In this document: piece after piece, positions 37,774 to 48,766 of the stretch
Layout of the letters: every line of letters begins with the position of its first letter
Position numbering within the stretch: the first letter of the stretch is position 1
Source: Diphasiastrum complanatum
Lineage: Eukaryota > Streptophyta > Lycopodiopsida > Lycopodiales > Lycopodiaceae
DNA length: 64,000 nt
Direction of reading: 5' to 3'
Assembly: GCA_029204225.1 (NCBI GenBank)
Contig: MU832057.1
Span: 25,509 to 89,508, forward strand
Made by a program: the position numbers and the translations under genes
The notes under the pieces: generated by a model
Databases searched by the model: none
Seen by the model: the letters and a program-made list of their open reading frames with translations, nothing else
Told to the model about the DNA's origin: nothing

Positions 37774-40700
37774 CTGTAAAACCAGTGCCCTTGTGTGTTA
37801 GACGATAAATAAGCAGGATGCTACTGAATATTACAAAAAGCGTCACAGAGCATAAATCCTAACTCAATGGTCAAGCCAGTCAGCCAAAGAGCTCGAGCAA
37901 TAAATTGCTTTCAAAGCTCATACAACAGCACAGTTCAATACTGAGCCTGATCTGAATCCTAACTCAATGGTCAAGCCAGTCAGCCAAAGAGCTCGAGCAA
38001 TAAATTGCTTTCAAAGCTCATACAATGGCACAGTTCAATACCGAGCCTGATCTAAAGCCGCCTTTAATATAGGTGACAATGATTAGATAAGGTTGATACT
38101 TTCCATATTTAATACAGATATAAAGAACTTATCCAATATAAACTGCTAATGCACATGCCTCAAAAACTGAAGCTGATAAACACAAATATCATTAACACTT
38201 ACTGTTGTAATTTAAAAGCTTCTCGATTAGATCCACATGTGTCATGAGCATACGTCGACAGCAATATCGCACTAAACCGAGGGCATCAAGTGCATCCCTG
38301 CAAGATGATGCAGTTAGAGGAAGTAACTGCCATTTCCAGTAGACACAATAAAAACATCGAAGTTTGTTATTCCAAAATAGGCCTCAGATATAGGAAGATA
38401 CGATCAGTATCCAAAATGTTGACAGCCTTGACTACCAAGTAACAGTTAAATGAGCATCCTGGACTTTAAAATAACTAGAATAGACAGCCATTATTTCTTG
38501 TCAGTTCAAAGCTACAAGCAACTCAGGTTATGCTTTGAAGAAATGCTTCATTTCATTACCCTAGCATTTCAGAACAGCATTCCTATAACAATATATCCAA
38601 CAATCTCATTCCATACCTTTTAGTACAGAACATTCTGATCCGTATGTAAGGAACATATCATATTCTGGATTGAGATTACACATTTTAATTTAAACTTTTC
38701 TATTAGGGCTTGTGGTCCCCCTTAAAAGCTCGATTGAGAGGCTGTTGCAAATTGTTATAGGCCTTTCTTGATGTTGTGTTGGGCTGATCTGAGGGTGTAT
38801 TATGGCCATTGGCAAACACAGGATTACTAGTCACTCGTTAGGCCCTAGGGGTTCCCGGCAGGGTGACACTCAGCCCCGTAGTTCGAAATAATAACTCTTA
38901 GGGACTAGGATCTAGTGGGCTTGGTCTATATTCATAGGGAGTGCCACTAAGTGGAGGGCACCCTTAGTTGCTAAGGGTGGGTCCCTAAAGTTAGGTAAGA
39001 CCTGTGTGCCACATGCTCAGTATGCATGAGGGGCATCCACATGCACAGTGGCAACTGTGCATGTGAGAGGAATGCATGGCCTCTTGGAGGCTGGGCGCTG
39101 GTCCTATATGGTGCCCTGTGAACGTAGAGCCAGGTACAGGACAGTGGGTGGAGATCCAGAGTCACTCTTCCTCTTTGATTGGTTCTCTTTCCATTGCCCC
39201 TAATAGTGGTATCAGAGCATCGTGGATCCTGGCCCGTGGGTGGGGTCAGCGCATTTTCCTTCTCCTCTTCCAGCGCTACTTTCTCTCTCAACGCTCTTCC
39301 TCCTCCAGCACTTTCTTGTGGTCCTTTCTTCCTAGCGCTATCAAGAGAGCAGTAGGTGATCTGATTTTTGACAGGAGAGAAATTCCAGTGGTGGGCGCTC
39401 AAGTCTACAGCAGCATCTGTGCAAAAAGAAGCATCCATCACAAGAGAAATCAGATTTCAACAAAATCTGATTTCTGGAGGGCGCCAGGACCTGTTTTCTG
39501 GAAGTTGACAGTAAGCAATCCAAACGTGATCAGATTTGGATTAGATTTTGAGGATAGAATCTACAGACTACTCGCTGGAGGATGCAACAGATTTCACCCT
39601 GAAATCTGTTGTACTTTTCAAGATATTCACACTTCAAGTCAGAATTTTGATCTTCTGGCCAGAATTGACCTTCTGGAGTTGATGACACTACAAATTCAAA
39701 CGGTGGCAGATTTTCCAGAAGTTGGACTTGGACAAGCTAATATACAGTAGGGCGCTCTAAGAGGAACAAATCTCACAGCGATTGGTGACCAGAAACGGTG
39801 TTAGTGATCATCCGAAGTTTGGTCAAAATTCCTGATTTTTCCGGAAAAAAGTCGAAAATTGTCAGATCACATTTGCATGTTGTGACGGTTCAACCACCTG
39901 CATTTCCAAACCAGAGAAACTTTCTCTCTCTTGTTTTTGTTTTGCATGTCAGTGCATGTGGCTACACACTCTTTGCATGTGCTAGTAAATCAATTTTTTT
40001 TTTTGGGCGTCATTAAACACTGTTGTCTCTGTTCTATTACGCATGCTTAATTTTATAGACATGAGTCATACTCCTGTAGACGAACTTGAAGATATAGTCA
40101 AGTCTAGTCTGCCTCATGGAACTTCTCTTGTAGAAAAGAGCCAATCAGTTCCTCTTTTATAGCCTACTCAAGAACCCTCTCAAAACCCCTCCTTGCATGA
40201 TGACATGCAGGATGTGGACATGAATGAGGGGGACGAAAATGAAGAAATACCATTAAACATTTTTGAGTTTAGGCAGTGGGTAGTAGAAACTTATGATCAT
40301 CTTAAAAAATTAGAAGAGTTTGTTGAGGAACAAGCCGATACCCAGCAAGAGACTAATGAAAGGCTTTCCAGACTTGAAAGACTAGTACGTGATAATGTTC
40401 AAACTCTTAATGCTTTAAATTTAAAACAAGCTGTTTTAGCGCAGTACCGAGTGAATCTTGCTATCCACGGTAGTAGTTTACATGTCCCACCATCACCCCA
40501 TAAAGTAGTACCTAAGGATTTGCGTCTTCCCACCTTTGGTAGAAAAGAAAAAGACCATAACCGAGATTCGGTTGTTGCCTTCCTCGTTAAGCATGATGAT
40601 GCTTTTCGATTAAAAGGAACTCCTGATGAGGATCGGCCTTTAGAGGCTAGCATCTCCCTGACGAGAAAAGCCTTTAGGTGGTGGATAAGTCTGCGGGAAA

Positions 40701-43523
40701 ATGGTTCAGAACCAAAGACTTGGGATAGTTTTCAGGATATGTTCAAGAAAAATTTCCTACCTGAAAATGGAACCGATAGAAACTGGGAAGATTGGGAAAC
40801 CTGTTGCATGGGAAACCATCCTCTCACCCAATATATCTCACCTAGAGGTAGAGCGGCAGCTGCAAGAGTATTTAGCTAAAGGGTTCATACACCCCAGTAA
40901 ATCACTATGGGCTGCGCCCATTTTGTTGGTTAAGAAAAAAGATGGGTCCATGCGTATGTGCATAGACTATATGTGCATGGACTATAGGGCCTTAAATAAA
41001 CTCACAATTAAGGATAAGTATCCTTTGCCCAGGATTGATGAGATCTTTGATCAACTCAAGGGGGCAAAGTATTTTACTAAGATCGATCTTAGGTCTGGAT
41101 ATCATCAGGTACGTATTAAACAAGATGACGTTCCGTTAACGGCTTTTCGTTCACGGAATGGTCACTATGAGTTTTTGCTTCTTCCCTTTGGATTAACCAA
41201 TGCCCCAGCAACATTTATGAGGTTGATGAACAACGTGTTCAGACATCTCTTGGGCAAGTTTGTATTAATCTACCTTGATGATATCCTGGTCTTTAGTCGT
41301 ACTAAAGAAAAGCATTTTGAACACTTACGCCAAGTGTTCCAGGTCCTGAGAGAGAATTCCTTGTTTGCAAAGGAATCAAAATGTGAATTCTTCAAGGAAG
41401 AGATTCACTACCTCGGACATATTATCTCTGCTGAGGGGATCAGGATGGATCCTGAAAAGGTAGCCGCAATTATGCGATGGCCAGCACCAACTTCGGTGGA
41501 AGAGCTGCAGATCTTCCTCGGATTGGCGGGATTTTACAGGAGGTTTATCCATCAGTATGCCCTCTTGACTGCTCTCTTGACAGACCTACTCAAGAGTAAG
41601 GGCAAATACTTTAGTTGGGGGCCTAAACAAGAAGCAAGCTTTGAAAATCTAAAGGCTGCAATTGCAACTGCTCCTGTCTTAAGTTTAGTGGATCCAAATG
41701 AAGCATTCATACTAGAGACCGATGCCAGTGATCAAGCAATAGGTGTTGCTACTCAACACGACCGTCCAGTCGCATTTGACAGTAAGAAACTGGATAAACA
41801 CCAGTTGAATTATTCCACTTATGAGAAGGAGTTGTTTGCAATAGTCTATGCTCTTAAGAAATGGAGGCACTACCTCTATGGAGCTAAGTTTGAGATCGTG
41901 TTTGATCAAGAGAGTATCAAGTGGCTTTCCTCCCAAAGTGACTTGAAAGGAAGAAAAGCTCGCTGGGCCGAACTGCTCCAGGAGTTTAACTATCAACTAA
42001 GGTACAGGAAAGGGCACTACAATGTGGTAGCAGATGCCCTGAGTCAAATGCCCATGTTAAGCGCGCTAAGTTTTACGACACTCAGGAGTGAATTCCTGGA
42101 ATCACTCAGAGGAAAGTGTGTTAGTGATTCTCACTACGCACTTGTGTGGAAGGCTATTGAGCAAAGGAATTCCACAGCCACACCAGGGCCATCAGAGAAT
42201 GTTGCAAGGCCATCAGAAGATGTTGCAGTTGCGTCAGGACGGGACGCGCCGCCTGAAGATGTTGCGGAAACATCCGGAGTGGATGTGCCATCAGCAGGTG
42301 TTGCGAATGCTCAATGGAAGAATTTCTCCATCGAGGACGGGTACCTCCTTTATAAAGGGAGAGTATGTGTACCCAAGGATGGTGACTTTAGGCGCCAAAT
42401 TCTTGAATCACGACAGTCCTAGTGCAGGGCATCCCGGGATAAAGAGGACCTATGCTCTTGCAAAGAATAAGTTTTATTGGCCTAGTATGCAGAAAGATGT
42501 ACAGGAGTACGTGTTAAGGTGCACCACATGCCAGGCCATAAAGGCTGAACGTCTTGAGGTAGGCGGGCTCCTCCAGCCACTTGAGATACCCGGTGGTAGA
42601 TGGGAGAGTATCAGCATGGATTTTATAGTGGGGTTACCAAGAACGAGTAAAGGTCATGACTCGATCTGGGTAGTTGTAGACCGATTGACCAAGATGGTGC
42701 GGTTCGTACCGACCAAGAAAACTGTTACAACCCCAGAAGTCGCCAGGCTTTTTATAGAAAACATCTATAAGCTATATGGCCTTCCCGCCAACATAATTAG
42801 CGATCGAGATCCAAAGTTTATAGGTAACTTTTGGAGGGCACTGTTTAAGAAGTTAGAGACTAAGTTGTCTATGAGCTCCATTGATCATCCCGAAACAGAT
42901 GGTCAAACGGAAAGGGTCAATCAGGTTCTAGAAGATATGCTACGAGCATATGTTAGTAAAAAGCAAACCAATTGGGAAGAGTATCTTCCGCTTTTGGAAT
43001 TTGCTTATAATATCACTAAACACACCACTACAGGGTATAGTCCACTCATGCTAATGTATGGATTTCAGCCTAGAGCCCCCATGGCCGTAGGGCTTAGGAA
43101 GGAAAAAGTACAGAGCGTTAGAGAGTTTCTTGAGGATATGGAAACTATGATCAAGATAGCTAAAGCTAACATGAAGCAAGCACAAGCGCGAGCTAAGCAT
43201 TATGCGGATAAAACCCATAGGGATGTGACCTTTCAAAAAATAACTAAGATAATTCCTTGCAAAATCACATTAATTAGTTCAAAACTCTCTTGCACCAAAA
43301 GGCAACTATTGGATCAGCTAGCAACAATCAAGATGCAGTCATGACGTTGCTATGTAGCCTGCCATCTGCATACGAAAAACATAAATAAATCTTGAAATGA
43401 GCCCAACGCATAGTTACATCAAACCACGGTTCGATGGTTCGAGTCGGACGGGGCGGGTTCGAACCGTTTCCCGGTTTGAGTCGGCCTGATGGCCCTATTG
43501 CTCAAACCGCGCCCCCATTCCAG

Positions 43524-43596
<73 letters not shown>

Positions 43597-43921
43597 ATGT
43601 GTATTTGCCATTGGTGTCAAAAAATTTGCCATGGTTTCATTGGGGGAGGGTTTAGGTTAGTGGATTGTGTTTTATCTTTTCATAGATGGTAGATCTTGAC
43701 CAATAGGTTTGAGTCTTGACTCTTGACAATGGGTCCTGGGCATTGTGAGAGGGGTGTGGGTACTTAGTGGTTAGATTTAGCAACTAGTTATAAGTTAGTA
43801 GGTACTAGTAGCGATTAGCAGTAAGCATTGATTTATTTTAGTGGTTACCATTTAGTTAATAGCTGGAACTTGGTGGTTTACGCTTAGGGCTTTAAGCTTA
43901 GATTCTAGAAATTAGATGGAT

Positions 43922-43957
<36 letters not shown>

Positions 43958-45056
43958 ATGTATGTTGTGATAGACAAAACGCGATTCTTGCATTTTGATT
44001 CATCTGTTCGAAATTAGGGTTTTGACTTATGTTGACCATAAGTATTGCTAATTAGGGTTTTGACTTATATTGACCATTGACTTATCTTGACCGTAAGTGA
44101 AGTATTGCTAATTATGGTTTTGACTTATATTGACCATTGACTTATCTTGACCGTAAGTGAAGTATTGCTAATTATTGTTTTAGCAAGGTGTCAATTGCAT
44201 GCGTGAAGTATTGCTAATTATGGTTTTGGCTAGATGTCAATTGCATGACTTCATGCTCTTAGAAACTTCTATTTCCAATCCTGGGAGAGATGCTTGGAAT
44301 CAAAACAGGTTTTTCAAGAGAGAGAAAATGTTTATATGAAACCGATGGGAATTTTAGGGCGACGATGCAAAAACTGCAGAGAATGTCCGTTGAGAGAGAG
44401 AGAGAGAGAGAGAGAGGAACCTACATGATGAGTGAAAGGGACAGGAATCTGGCCTCCTATTCCAACTATGTACGCGAGTAGTATAGTCCAAAAGAGTCCA
44501 TATGCGAATGCCAATATATGACTATAAGGAATTCTTGAGTGATTATCAACGGCCAACTTTTTTAAAGATTCTGGATAAGCGACTTTGTAAGATCGTCGGC
44601 TCCTACTCTAAGTAGCTGATATACGACCAAAGCTTACTAAAATCGACCTCAACTTTTCATCGACATATAACAAAGTGAACCCCTAGCAGTAACAAGTCTC
44701 TACTGATTCTAACTCATGCAAAAGATAATTCACCATTCCAAAAACATCTAAGTTAATAGAAATATTTTCAAAGACAAATTTCTCATTCTAGAAACATCTA
44801 GTCAGTAGAAGTAGTCTCAAACTTTAGACATAAACACTGTAATGTCTCACCCTTCGGAGTAATCAGCTTGCAGTAGATCCAGATATGTGTCCCACTTGTT
44901 GCCGATCACCTGCAAGGCCATCCACGATTCAAAACTCAATCAACACCGACATTCTTGAGGTTGCTCGTCACCGCCTTATCAGTCGAAGAATGAGAAATAT
45001 GTAAAGAAGAGCTTAAATACCTTGCCGCAGGTGAAGCACCTAACAGGAATAATCAT
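37745..45056 (-). CDS. NRPB10: DNA-directed RNA polymerase subunit RPB10 (RPABC5), four exons
   Basis: Host gene on the minus strand; coding exons join 45021-45056, 44851-44909, 38203-38297 and 37745-37773 (219 nt, 72 residues plus TAA). The product opens [19 protein letters not shown], continues [31 protein letters not shown], and ends TLERNESNQ, the full RPB10 length. The zinc ligands are Cys7, Cys10, Cys44 and Cys45. RPB10 is a small zinc subunit shared by RNA polymerases I, II and III (and plant IV and V); it helps anchor the large subunits in the nucleus. All splice sites are GT/AG (donors GTATTT, GTGAGA, GTAAGT; acceptors TTGCAG, TTGCAG, TTACAG) and all phases match. Introns are 111, 6553 and 429 bases. 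The intact frame and sites suggest a working gene. Confidence 0.96.
37855..38054. repeat. Two-copy 100-base tandem duplication in RPB10 intron 3
   Basis: Copies 37855-37954 and 37955-38054 differ at only a few bases (for example ACAACAGCACAG and ACAATGGCACAG). It lies inside the 429-base third intron and leaves the splice sites untouched. Confidence 0.95.
38203..38297 (-). other. NRPB10: RPB10 exon 3
   Basis: 95 bases; acceptor TTGCAG before 38297 and donor GTAAGT from 38202. Encodes the [16 protein letters not shown] segment with the second zinc-ligand pair and [10 protein letters not shown]. The exact fit of phase 2 at both ends supports the model. Confidence 0.97.
38298..38776. other. RPB10 intron 2, part before the chromovirus
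   Basis: Intron sequence of unremarkable composition between exon 3 and the first sequence that looks like LTR. Confidence 0.5.
39207..39218 (+). other. Primer binding site of the intron 2 chromovirus
   Basis: TGGTATCAGAGC, the exact plant initiator tRNA-Met site. Confidence 0.9.
39219..40060 (+). other. Leader of the intron 2 chromovirus
   Basis: An open frame (39076-39750) overlaps the LTR and primer site and has no known domain, so I do not call it a gene. ATCAGATTT-type words recur at 39360-39610. Confidence 0.45.
40061..40790 (+). pseudogene. Chromovirus gag, truncated
   Basis: Starts [16 protein letters not shown]; a TAG at 40160-40162 interrupts a Gln/Pro-rich stretch. After an acidic region and a coiled-coil-like segment ([20 protein letters not shown]), the capsid domain shows [44 protein letters not shown] and [12 protein letters not shown]. 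The zinc knuckle, the protease and the first RT residues are absent; the sequence passes at about 40780-40840 into RT in another frame. Confidence 0.87.
40791..42421 (+). CDS. Chromovirus reverse transcriptase and RNase H (frame open for 540 codons)
   Basis: RT starts near [17 protein letters not shown] and shows [43 protein letters not shown], the catalytic block [12 protein letters not shown], and [18 protein letters not shown] 15-base tandem duplication inserts five residues in the CIDY block ([16 protein letters not shown]), right before ALNK. RNase H follows ([47 protein letters not shown]). A spacer with repeated PSENVA / PPEDVAETS units ends the frame. No internal stop occurs, in contrast to other elements here. 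A one-base frameshift near 42405 separates it from integrase. Confidence 0.92.
42406..43232 (+). pseudogene. Chromovirus integrase, truncated at the C-terminus
   Basis: The HHCC zinc domain is complete ([20 protein letters not shown]). The core has all three acidic residues in [23 protein letters not shown] and [15 protein letters not shown]. The C-terminal part is lost at [10 protein letters not shown], where copia-like sequence takes over, so the chromodomain that would guide insertion is absent and the chromovirus label rests on the RT and integrase motifs. Confidence 0.9.
43234..43400 (+). pseudogene. Copia gag scrap in RPB10 intron 2
   Basis: Two frames give LLDQLAT and [18 protein letters not shown], the UBN2-type copia gag block also present at 48767-49365 on the other strand. 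It is joined directly to the chromovirus integrase without LTR or target duplication. Confidence 0.7.
43527..43595. repeat. (GA)n microsatellite in RPB10 intron 2
   Basis: 69 bases of perfect GA. Shorter GA runs follow at 43922-43957 and 44392-44417. Confidence 0.96.
43990..44262. repeat. 60-base tandem repeat in RPB10 intron 2
   Basis: Unit AGTATTGCTAATTAKGGTTT plus TGACTTATATTGACC... repeats with a period of exactly 60 bases at 44041 and 44101, with partial copies before, and a shortened variant (AGTATTGCTAATTAT plus GTCAATTGCATG) twice after it. Confidence 0.9.
44851..44909 (-). other. NRPB10: RPB10 exon 2
   Basis: 59 bases after CCTTGCAG; encodes [20 protein letters not shown] and ends with GG before donor GTGAGA. 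Phase 0 at its start, phase 2 at its end. Confidence 0.97.
45021..45056 (-). other. NRPB10: RPB10 exon 1 (start codon)
   Basis: 36 coding bases, [12 protein letters not shown], with the first zinc-ligand pair. The start is certain: RPB10 proteins begin MIIPVRC. Donor GTATTT follows. Confidence 0.97.
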
Positions 45057-45330
45057 GGCGCCTACAATCCAAATTCGATGATCGATCGAGAAACGACGGG
45101 ATCGAGCCAATTTCTACAGTACGATCGGCCTGCTCGCACAGGAGCGACTCGAGAGGACGAAGAGTCGATATGCAAGAAAGACCGACAAACAAGGTGGAAG
45201 TTAAGAGAATGGCCTCCAGGGCTTTTTTATGGTGCTTGTGGGATCATATGAAGTCTACACTTGGGTGGGCGAGCTCTACTTAACTCAAGAACCATGAGAT
45301 CATATAGGGTTTAACCTTGGGTGGGCCAGC
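45057..45330 (-). promoter_or_regulatory. RPB10 5' UTR and core promoter region
   Basis: On the minus strand, CCATAAAAAAGC (45221-45232) lies about 170 bases before the start codon and could be a TATA-like box. TAAACCCTA (45305-45313), a telo-box, and GGCCCAC near 45320-45327 lie further up; both motifs are common in plant promoters of housekeeping and growth genes. The role is inferred from motif and position. Confidence 0.55.
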
Positions 45331-45884
45331 CTCACCCAATTATCATACACCAACTCACCATGTGAAACTTAAGTGGCCAAGCTCGACTCAATAACCATAC
45401 ACCAACTCACCACGTGTGGGAAGATGGCCTTTAATAATGGAGTGGTCCTCTTCAGTTGGCTTGGTCAAGGAATTTGAGGGCGAGAGATGCATTTCATATT
45501 GATTGTCATCTAGTTCGTGCTCTCATAGCTCTCAATTTTAAAAATATTATATAGTTCTTGACATTCTAAACACTTATTCCATCTCTAAGAAGTCATTAGA
45601 TAAATGTACTTAGTTTTGTGAACCATATCTCTTGTTAGGTCTTCAAACATTTGCACATCTTGGTCAACTTCAGCGACTTGATTGTCCAACCCAATGCCAA
45701 ATATCTTCAATTTGTGTTTCTTCATTGTATTTGATCAATCAAATCAAAGTAGTAGCCTTATTTGTTCTTATGAAGATATCTATACATGTGATTTTGCAAG
45801 TAACTCCATCTAAAACATTGATTGGAATCATATGCAAACTTGAGTTTGTGGTGAGATTTCAATCTACACTCTTGCCATGAGGGA
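45331..45884. other. Upstream flank of RPB10, no genes
   Basis: Includes a repeated block, CATACACCAACTCACCAYGTG, near 45345 and 45391. An open frame at 45632-45880 has no known domain. Confidence 0.45.
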
Positions 45885-46494
45885 TGTCGTAAATCGAGAG
45901 GTTAGTCAGTGGAAGCTTGAGCGGGTGCGTGTAGGATCGGAAACGCCACAAACAATAGCAGAATATTCAAATTGAATGATTCAGACAAATGCACAATGAA
46001 ACGATACAGTAGTAAAACTGAAATTTGCACTTTGAATAATATCAAACAGTTGAGTACAATGCTTTAAGTGATAACTTCAACTTACAGTCGTTGAGAGTAA
46101 TACCTCTGGTTACATAAACTTGAATAATCAGATGATGAAGATTCTAGGATTGATATACAACAAAATATCTGCAACAACCGTTTTGTTGTAGTTATTACAA
46201 CCGCCTCATTACAGTTGCATATACAAAGTGGGCGAAGTCGTTGGGTGGGATTTTAGATTGACAGTATCGGATTTTACAAGTATCGAAAAATATACAAAGG
46301 ACTAAAAATATATACACCTACTCAAAAAATTACAAATTTTTCGAGTTGATCCGATATCGAAAAATTCTAGAAAATTCGATCCTGAATTGTTCAATCTTCT
46401 GCTAAAAAATTTGAGCCTTCTTTTTTTGGGTTTTGTACATCTTTCAGGATGCTCATTAATGAATGGATTTGAGGCTGAGCATAAAATTCCAACA
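45885..46494 (-). repeat. 3' LTR of copia family B, minus copy
   Basis: 610 bases; on the minus strand TGTTGGAATTTT to ATTTACGACA, matching 34837-35481. The minus-strand polypurine tract AAGGGGGAG sits just before it (46495-46503). Confidence 0.9.
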
Positions 46495-47960
46495 CTCCCC
46501 CTTAATGTGGATCCTTGAAAGCTTTGATCTTCATATTTAACATGTCGTTGAATCTGAGATGGTGCTCTTTTGACAGAGCCCTTGTGAAGTAATCTACTTT
46601 TCTGAGATTTGTCCTGCTGGGTCGATTTTTGGATTCCGAGACTGTAGTGGGCTAGAACCATATCAGTATTTTGTACTCCAATGCTAACATGCATTTCACA
46701 TCCTTCATTAGTTTCAGATTGTTATTGAATAGTAGAGTGTCATCTACATAAAGAGTGTTGATGAAGAAATCTAATACAGACTTGAAGTGAATATTTGAGT
46801 CCACCGAGTTTGGATAGAAACCATTCTCGTTTAGAAATGCGAATTTGGTGTCCTCTTCTGCTTTGCACTGGTCAGCATCAGTGGTTGACTTTGCCTCTGA
46901 AATAGTGTTAATTTTCAGCACAATGTAGCAGGTTGGATCATCCATAAATATGGATGGAGGCTGTCTGGATCGATTCGATCTTATGAGTTGAAATTTGATC
47001 CTCTGATGTGATTCGATCCGTTGAGATTCTGACTCATTTTCTGAGTCAGTATCGATTTTTGACTGTTTGACCCTTGAATCGGAATTCTGTTGTTCGATAT
47101 TTGGATCGGAATTTGCTGCAGCTTTTTCTTTGTGGTCGAAAAATTGGTCTTCCAGAAAGATGACATCTCTGCTCGTGAATGCTTTTTGAGTGTCTAGATT
47201 GTAGAGCTTGTATGACTTGTGATCTAGAGAGTAGCCAATAAAAATTGATTTGTTGTTTCCTTGGATCGAAATTTTCTGTAGATCAGCAAAGATCTGATTG
47301 AAAGCTTTGCATCCAAACACTCTAATATTTTTGAGTGATGGCTTCGATCTCGTCCACACCTGATAAGGTGCCTTGCCATTCAGGGTCGTTGTAATAGATC
47401 AGTTTTGTAGATAGGCGGCTATAGTAACAGCTTCTTCCCAAAATTTCTTCGGAAGAGAGACATGGGCCAACATGCTCTTTGCACTTGCAATGAGTGTCTG
47501 ATTCTTCCTTTGAGCTACACCATTGGAGTGAGGTGAGTAGTTGGCTATGGATTGTTGTGGGTGTATTCCGTTGGCCTTGTAGTAAGCTTTGAACTCAGTG
47601 GAGATAAATACTCCCCCTCCATCAGAACATAGAGCTTTGATTCTTCTCTGGGTCGAATTTTCTATTGATGTTTTGAATTGCTTGAAGAACTTGAAGGTAT
47701 CGGATTTTTTCTTCAGAAAATAAGTTGCAGTCCTCCGAGAGAAGTCATTAATAAAAGTCATAAAATAGACAGCTTCCCTTGTGGAAATGGTTTGCATAGG
47801 ACCAGAAATGTCCATGCATACAAGATCTAGCAAATTTCTAGAAGTATGGACTGTATCGGAAATGGAAGGACTTTTAGCATGCTTGCTGATTATACAGCCT
47901 TTACATGGAGTATCGAAACTAATTGTGGGTATATCTTGTCCTGAATTTTGTTTTGACATT
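46495..47960 (-). pseudogene. Copia family B integrase and remnant of RT, minus copy
   Basis: Integrase (47399-47959) has the CKGCIISK zinc cysteines, LVCMDISGPMQT and LCSDGGGVF with core Asp residues, and SNGVAQRKNQT where the third acidic residue is Gln, so the core is defective. Next come the linker KNIRVFGCKAF, FIGYSLDHKSYKLYN and SRDVIFLEDQF. A large deletion has removed the first half of RT: the linker near 46900 runs straight into FLNENGFYPNSVDSNI and TLYVDDTLLFNNN. RNase H is almost gone, replaced by scraps before the polypurine tract. Confidence 0.88.
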
Positions 47961-48766
47961 CATTGAATACAATTGGAATTGAGGTGGCCTAATCTGAAAT
48001 GCCAAAGCATATCAACTGAGTCAGAAGTGGATGTATAAAGAGCTTTTGACAAATAGAAGAATTATAGTGGCTGATTTTGTAAAGATTGCCACTACTTTTT
48101 TCGAAAGCTAGAGCTTTCTAGGACTTGTCAAAAATGATGCAGCCGTTTGTGTCGAATTCTGCTCTCCAACCCAAATCTGTGATTCAGTTGACTGAGAGCA
48201 GATTTTTGGTCAGATTTGGAACGTGGAGAACATTGGTTAGCAACTTGACTTTACCTCTCCGAAATTCGATCCTAACTATTCCTTCACCCTCAATAAAATG
48301 AGTTGAGTTGTCTTCAAGCTACACAATTTGAGAGTGGGTGTATGATTTGCAATATCTGAACTACTCCCTGTGGTGAGTCATATGTTGAGTTGCTCCCGAA
48401 TCTAGGTACCATAAATCGATATCCTGATGTTCTCCACTTCATCTTCATCTTGTTGCTAGATCGAAAAACTGGTTGAAGCAGAATTTGCTTGTTGTTGGAA
48501 CTACATTTTCTTCTGATTATTGAATTTTAAAGTTTTGCAATCTCTGATAAGATGGCCAATTCTCTTACAGTTTGCAGAATAGGTTCTGCTTTGATTGGAA
48601 TGATGAAGAATCTGAATTCGACCCTGGACCAGAATTCGATCTAGAGCCAAAATTCGATCATGAGTCAAAATTTGACCCAAACTGCATATTGCTCTTTTTG
48701 TCAGGATATTCTAACTGTGTAGATCTGTTTGATCTAAAATTTTGATTTTTTTTCGAATACAGAGCT
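47961..48766 (-). pseudogene. Copia family B zinc knuckle, protease and pre-integrase remnant
   Basis: On the minus strand and across stops: a zinc knuckle with its first Cys replaced by Ser (SANCKRIGHLIRDC, near 48545-48600), an intact protease motif WYLDSGATQHMTHH (near 48365-48410) and a pre-integrase block LWHFRLGHLN (near 47985-48010). It connects the gag and integrase pieces of the same element. Confidence 0.78.

Larger units (their letters stand above)
38777..43232 (+). mobile_element. Chromovirus-like Ty3/gypsy element in RPB10 intron 2 (antisense to the gene)
   Basis: Contains a presumed 5' LTR (about 38777-39205, left end uncertain), a tRNA-Met primer site (39207-39218), gag from 40061 and pol to 43232. 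The 3' end of integrase and the 3' LTR are missing: at 43233 the sequence switches to a copia gag scrap. Gag is fused to RT by an internal deletion. Its strand is opposite to RPB10, so element signals would be read in antisense by the gene. Confidence 0.85.
43401..44850. other. RPB10 intron 2, repeat-rich part next to exon 2
   Basis: Holds (GA)n runs at 43527-43595, 43922-43957 (interrupted) and 44392-44417, and a 60-base tandem repeat at about 43990-44262. No gene other than the flanking RPB10 exons. Confidence 0.6.

Noticed and set aside
39076-39750. 224-codon frame in the chromovirus leader
   Set aside because: It overlaps the LTR end and primer site, has no family motif, and lies where leaders are normally non-coding.
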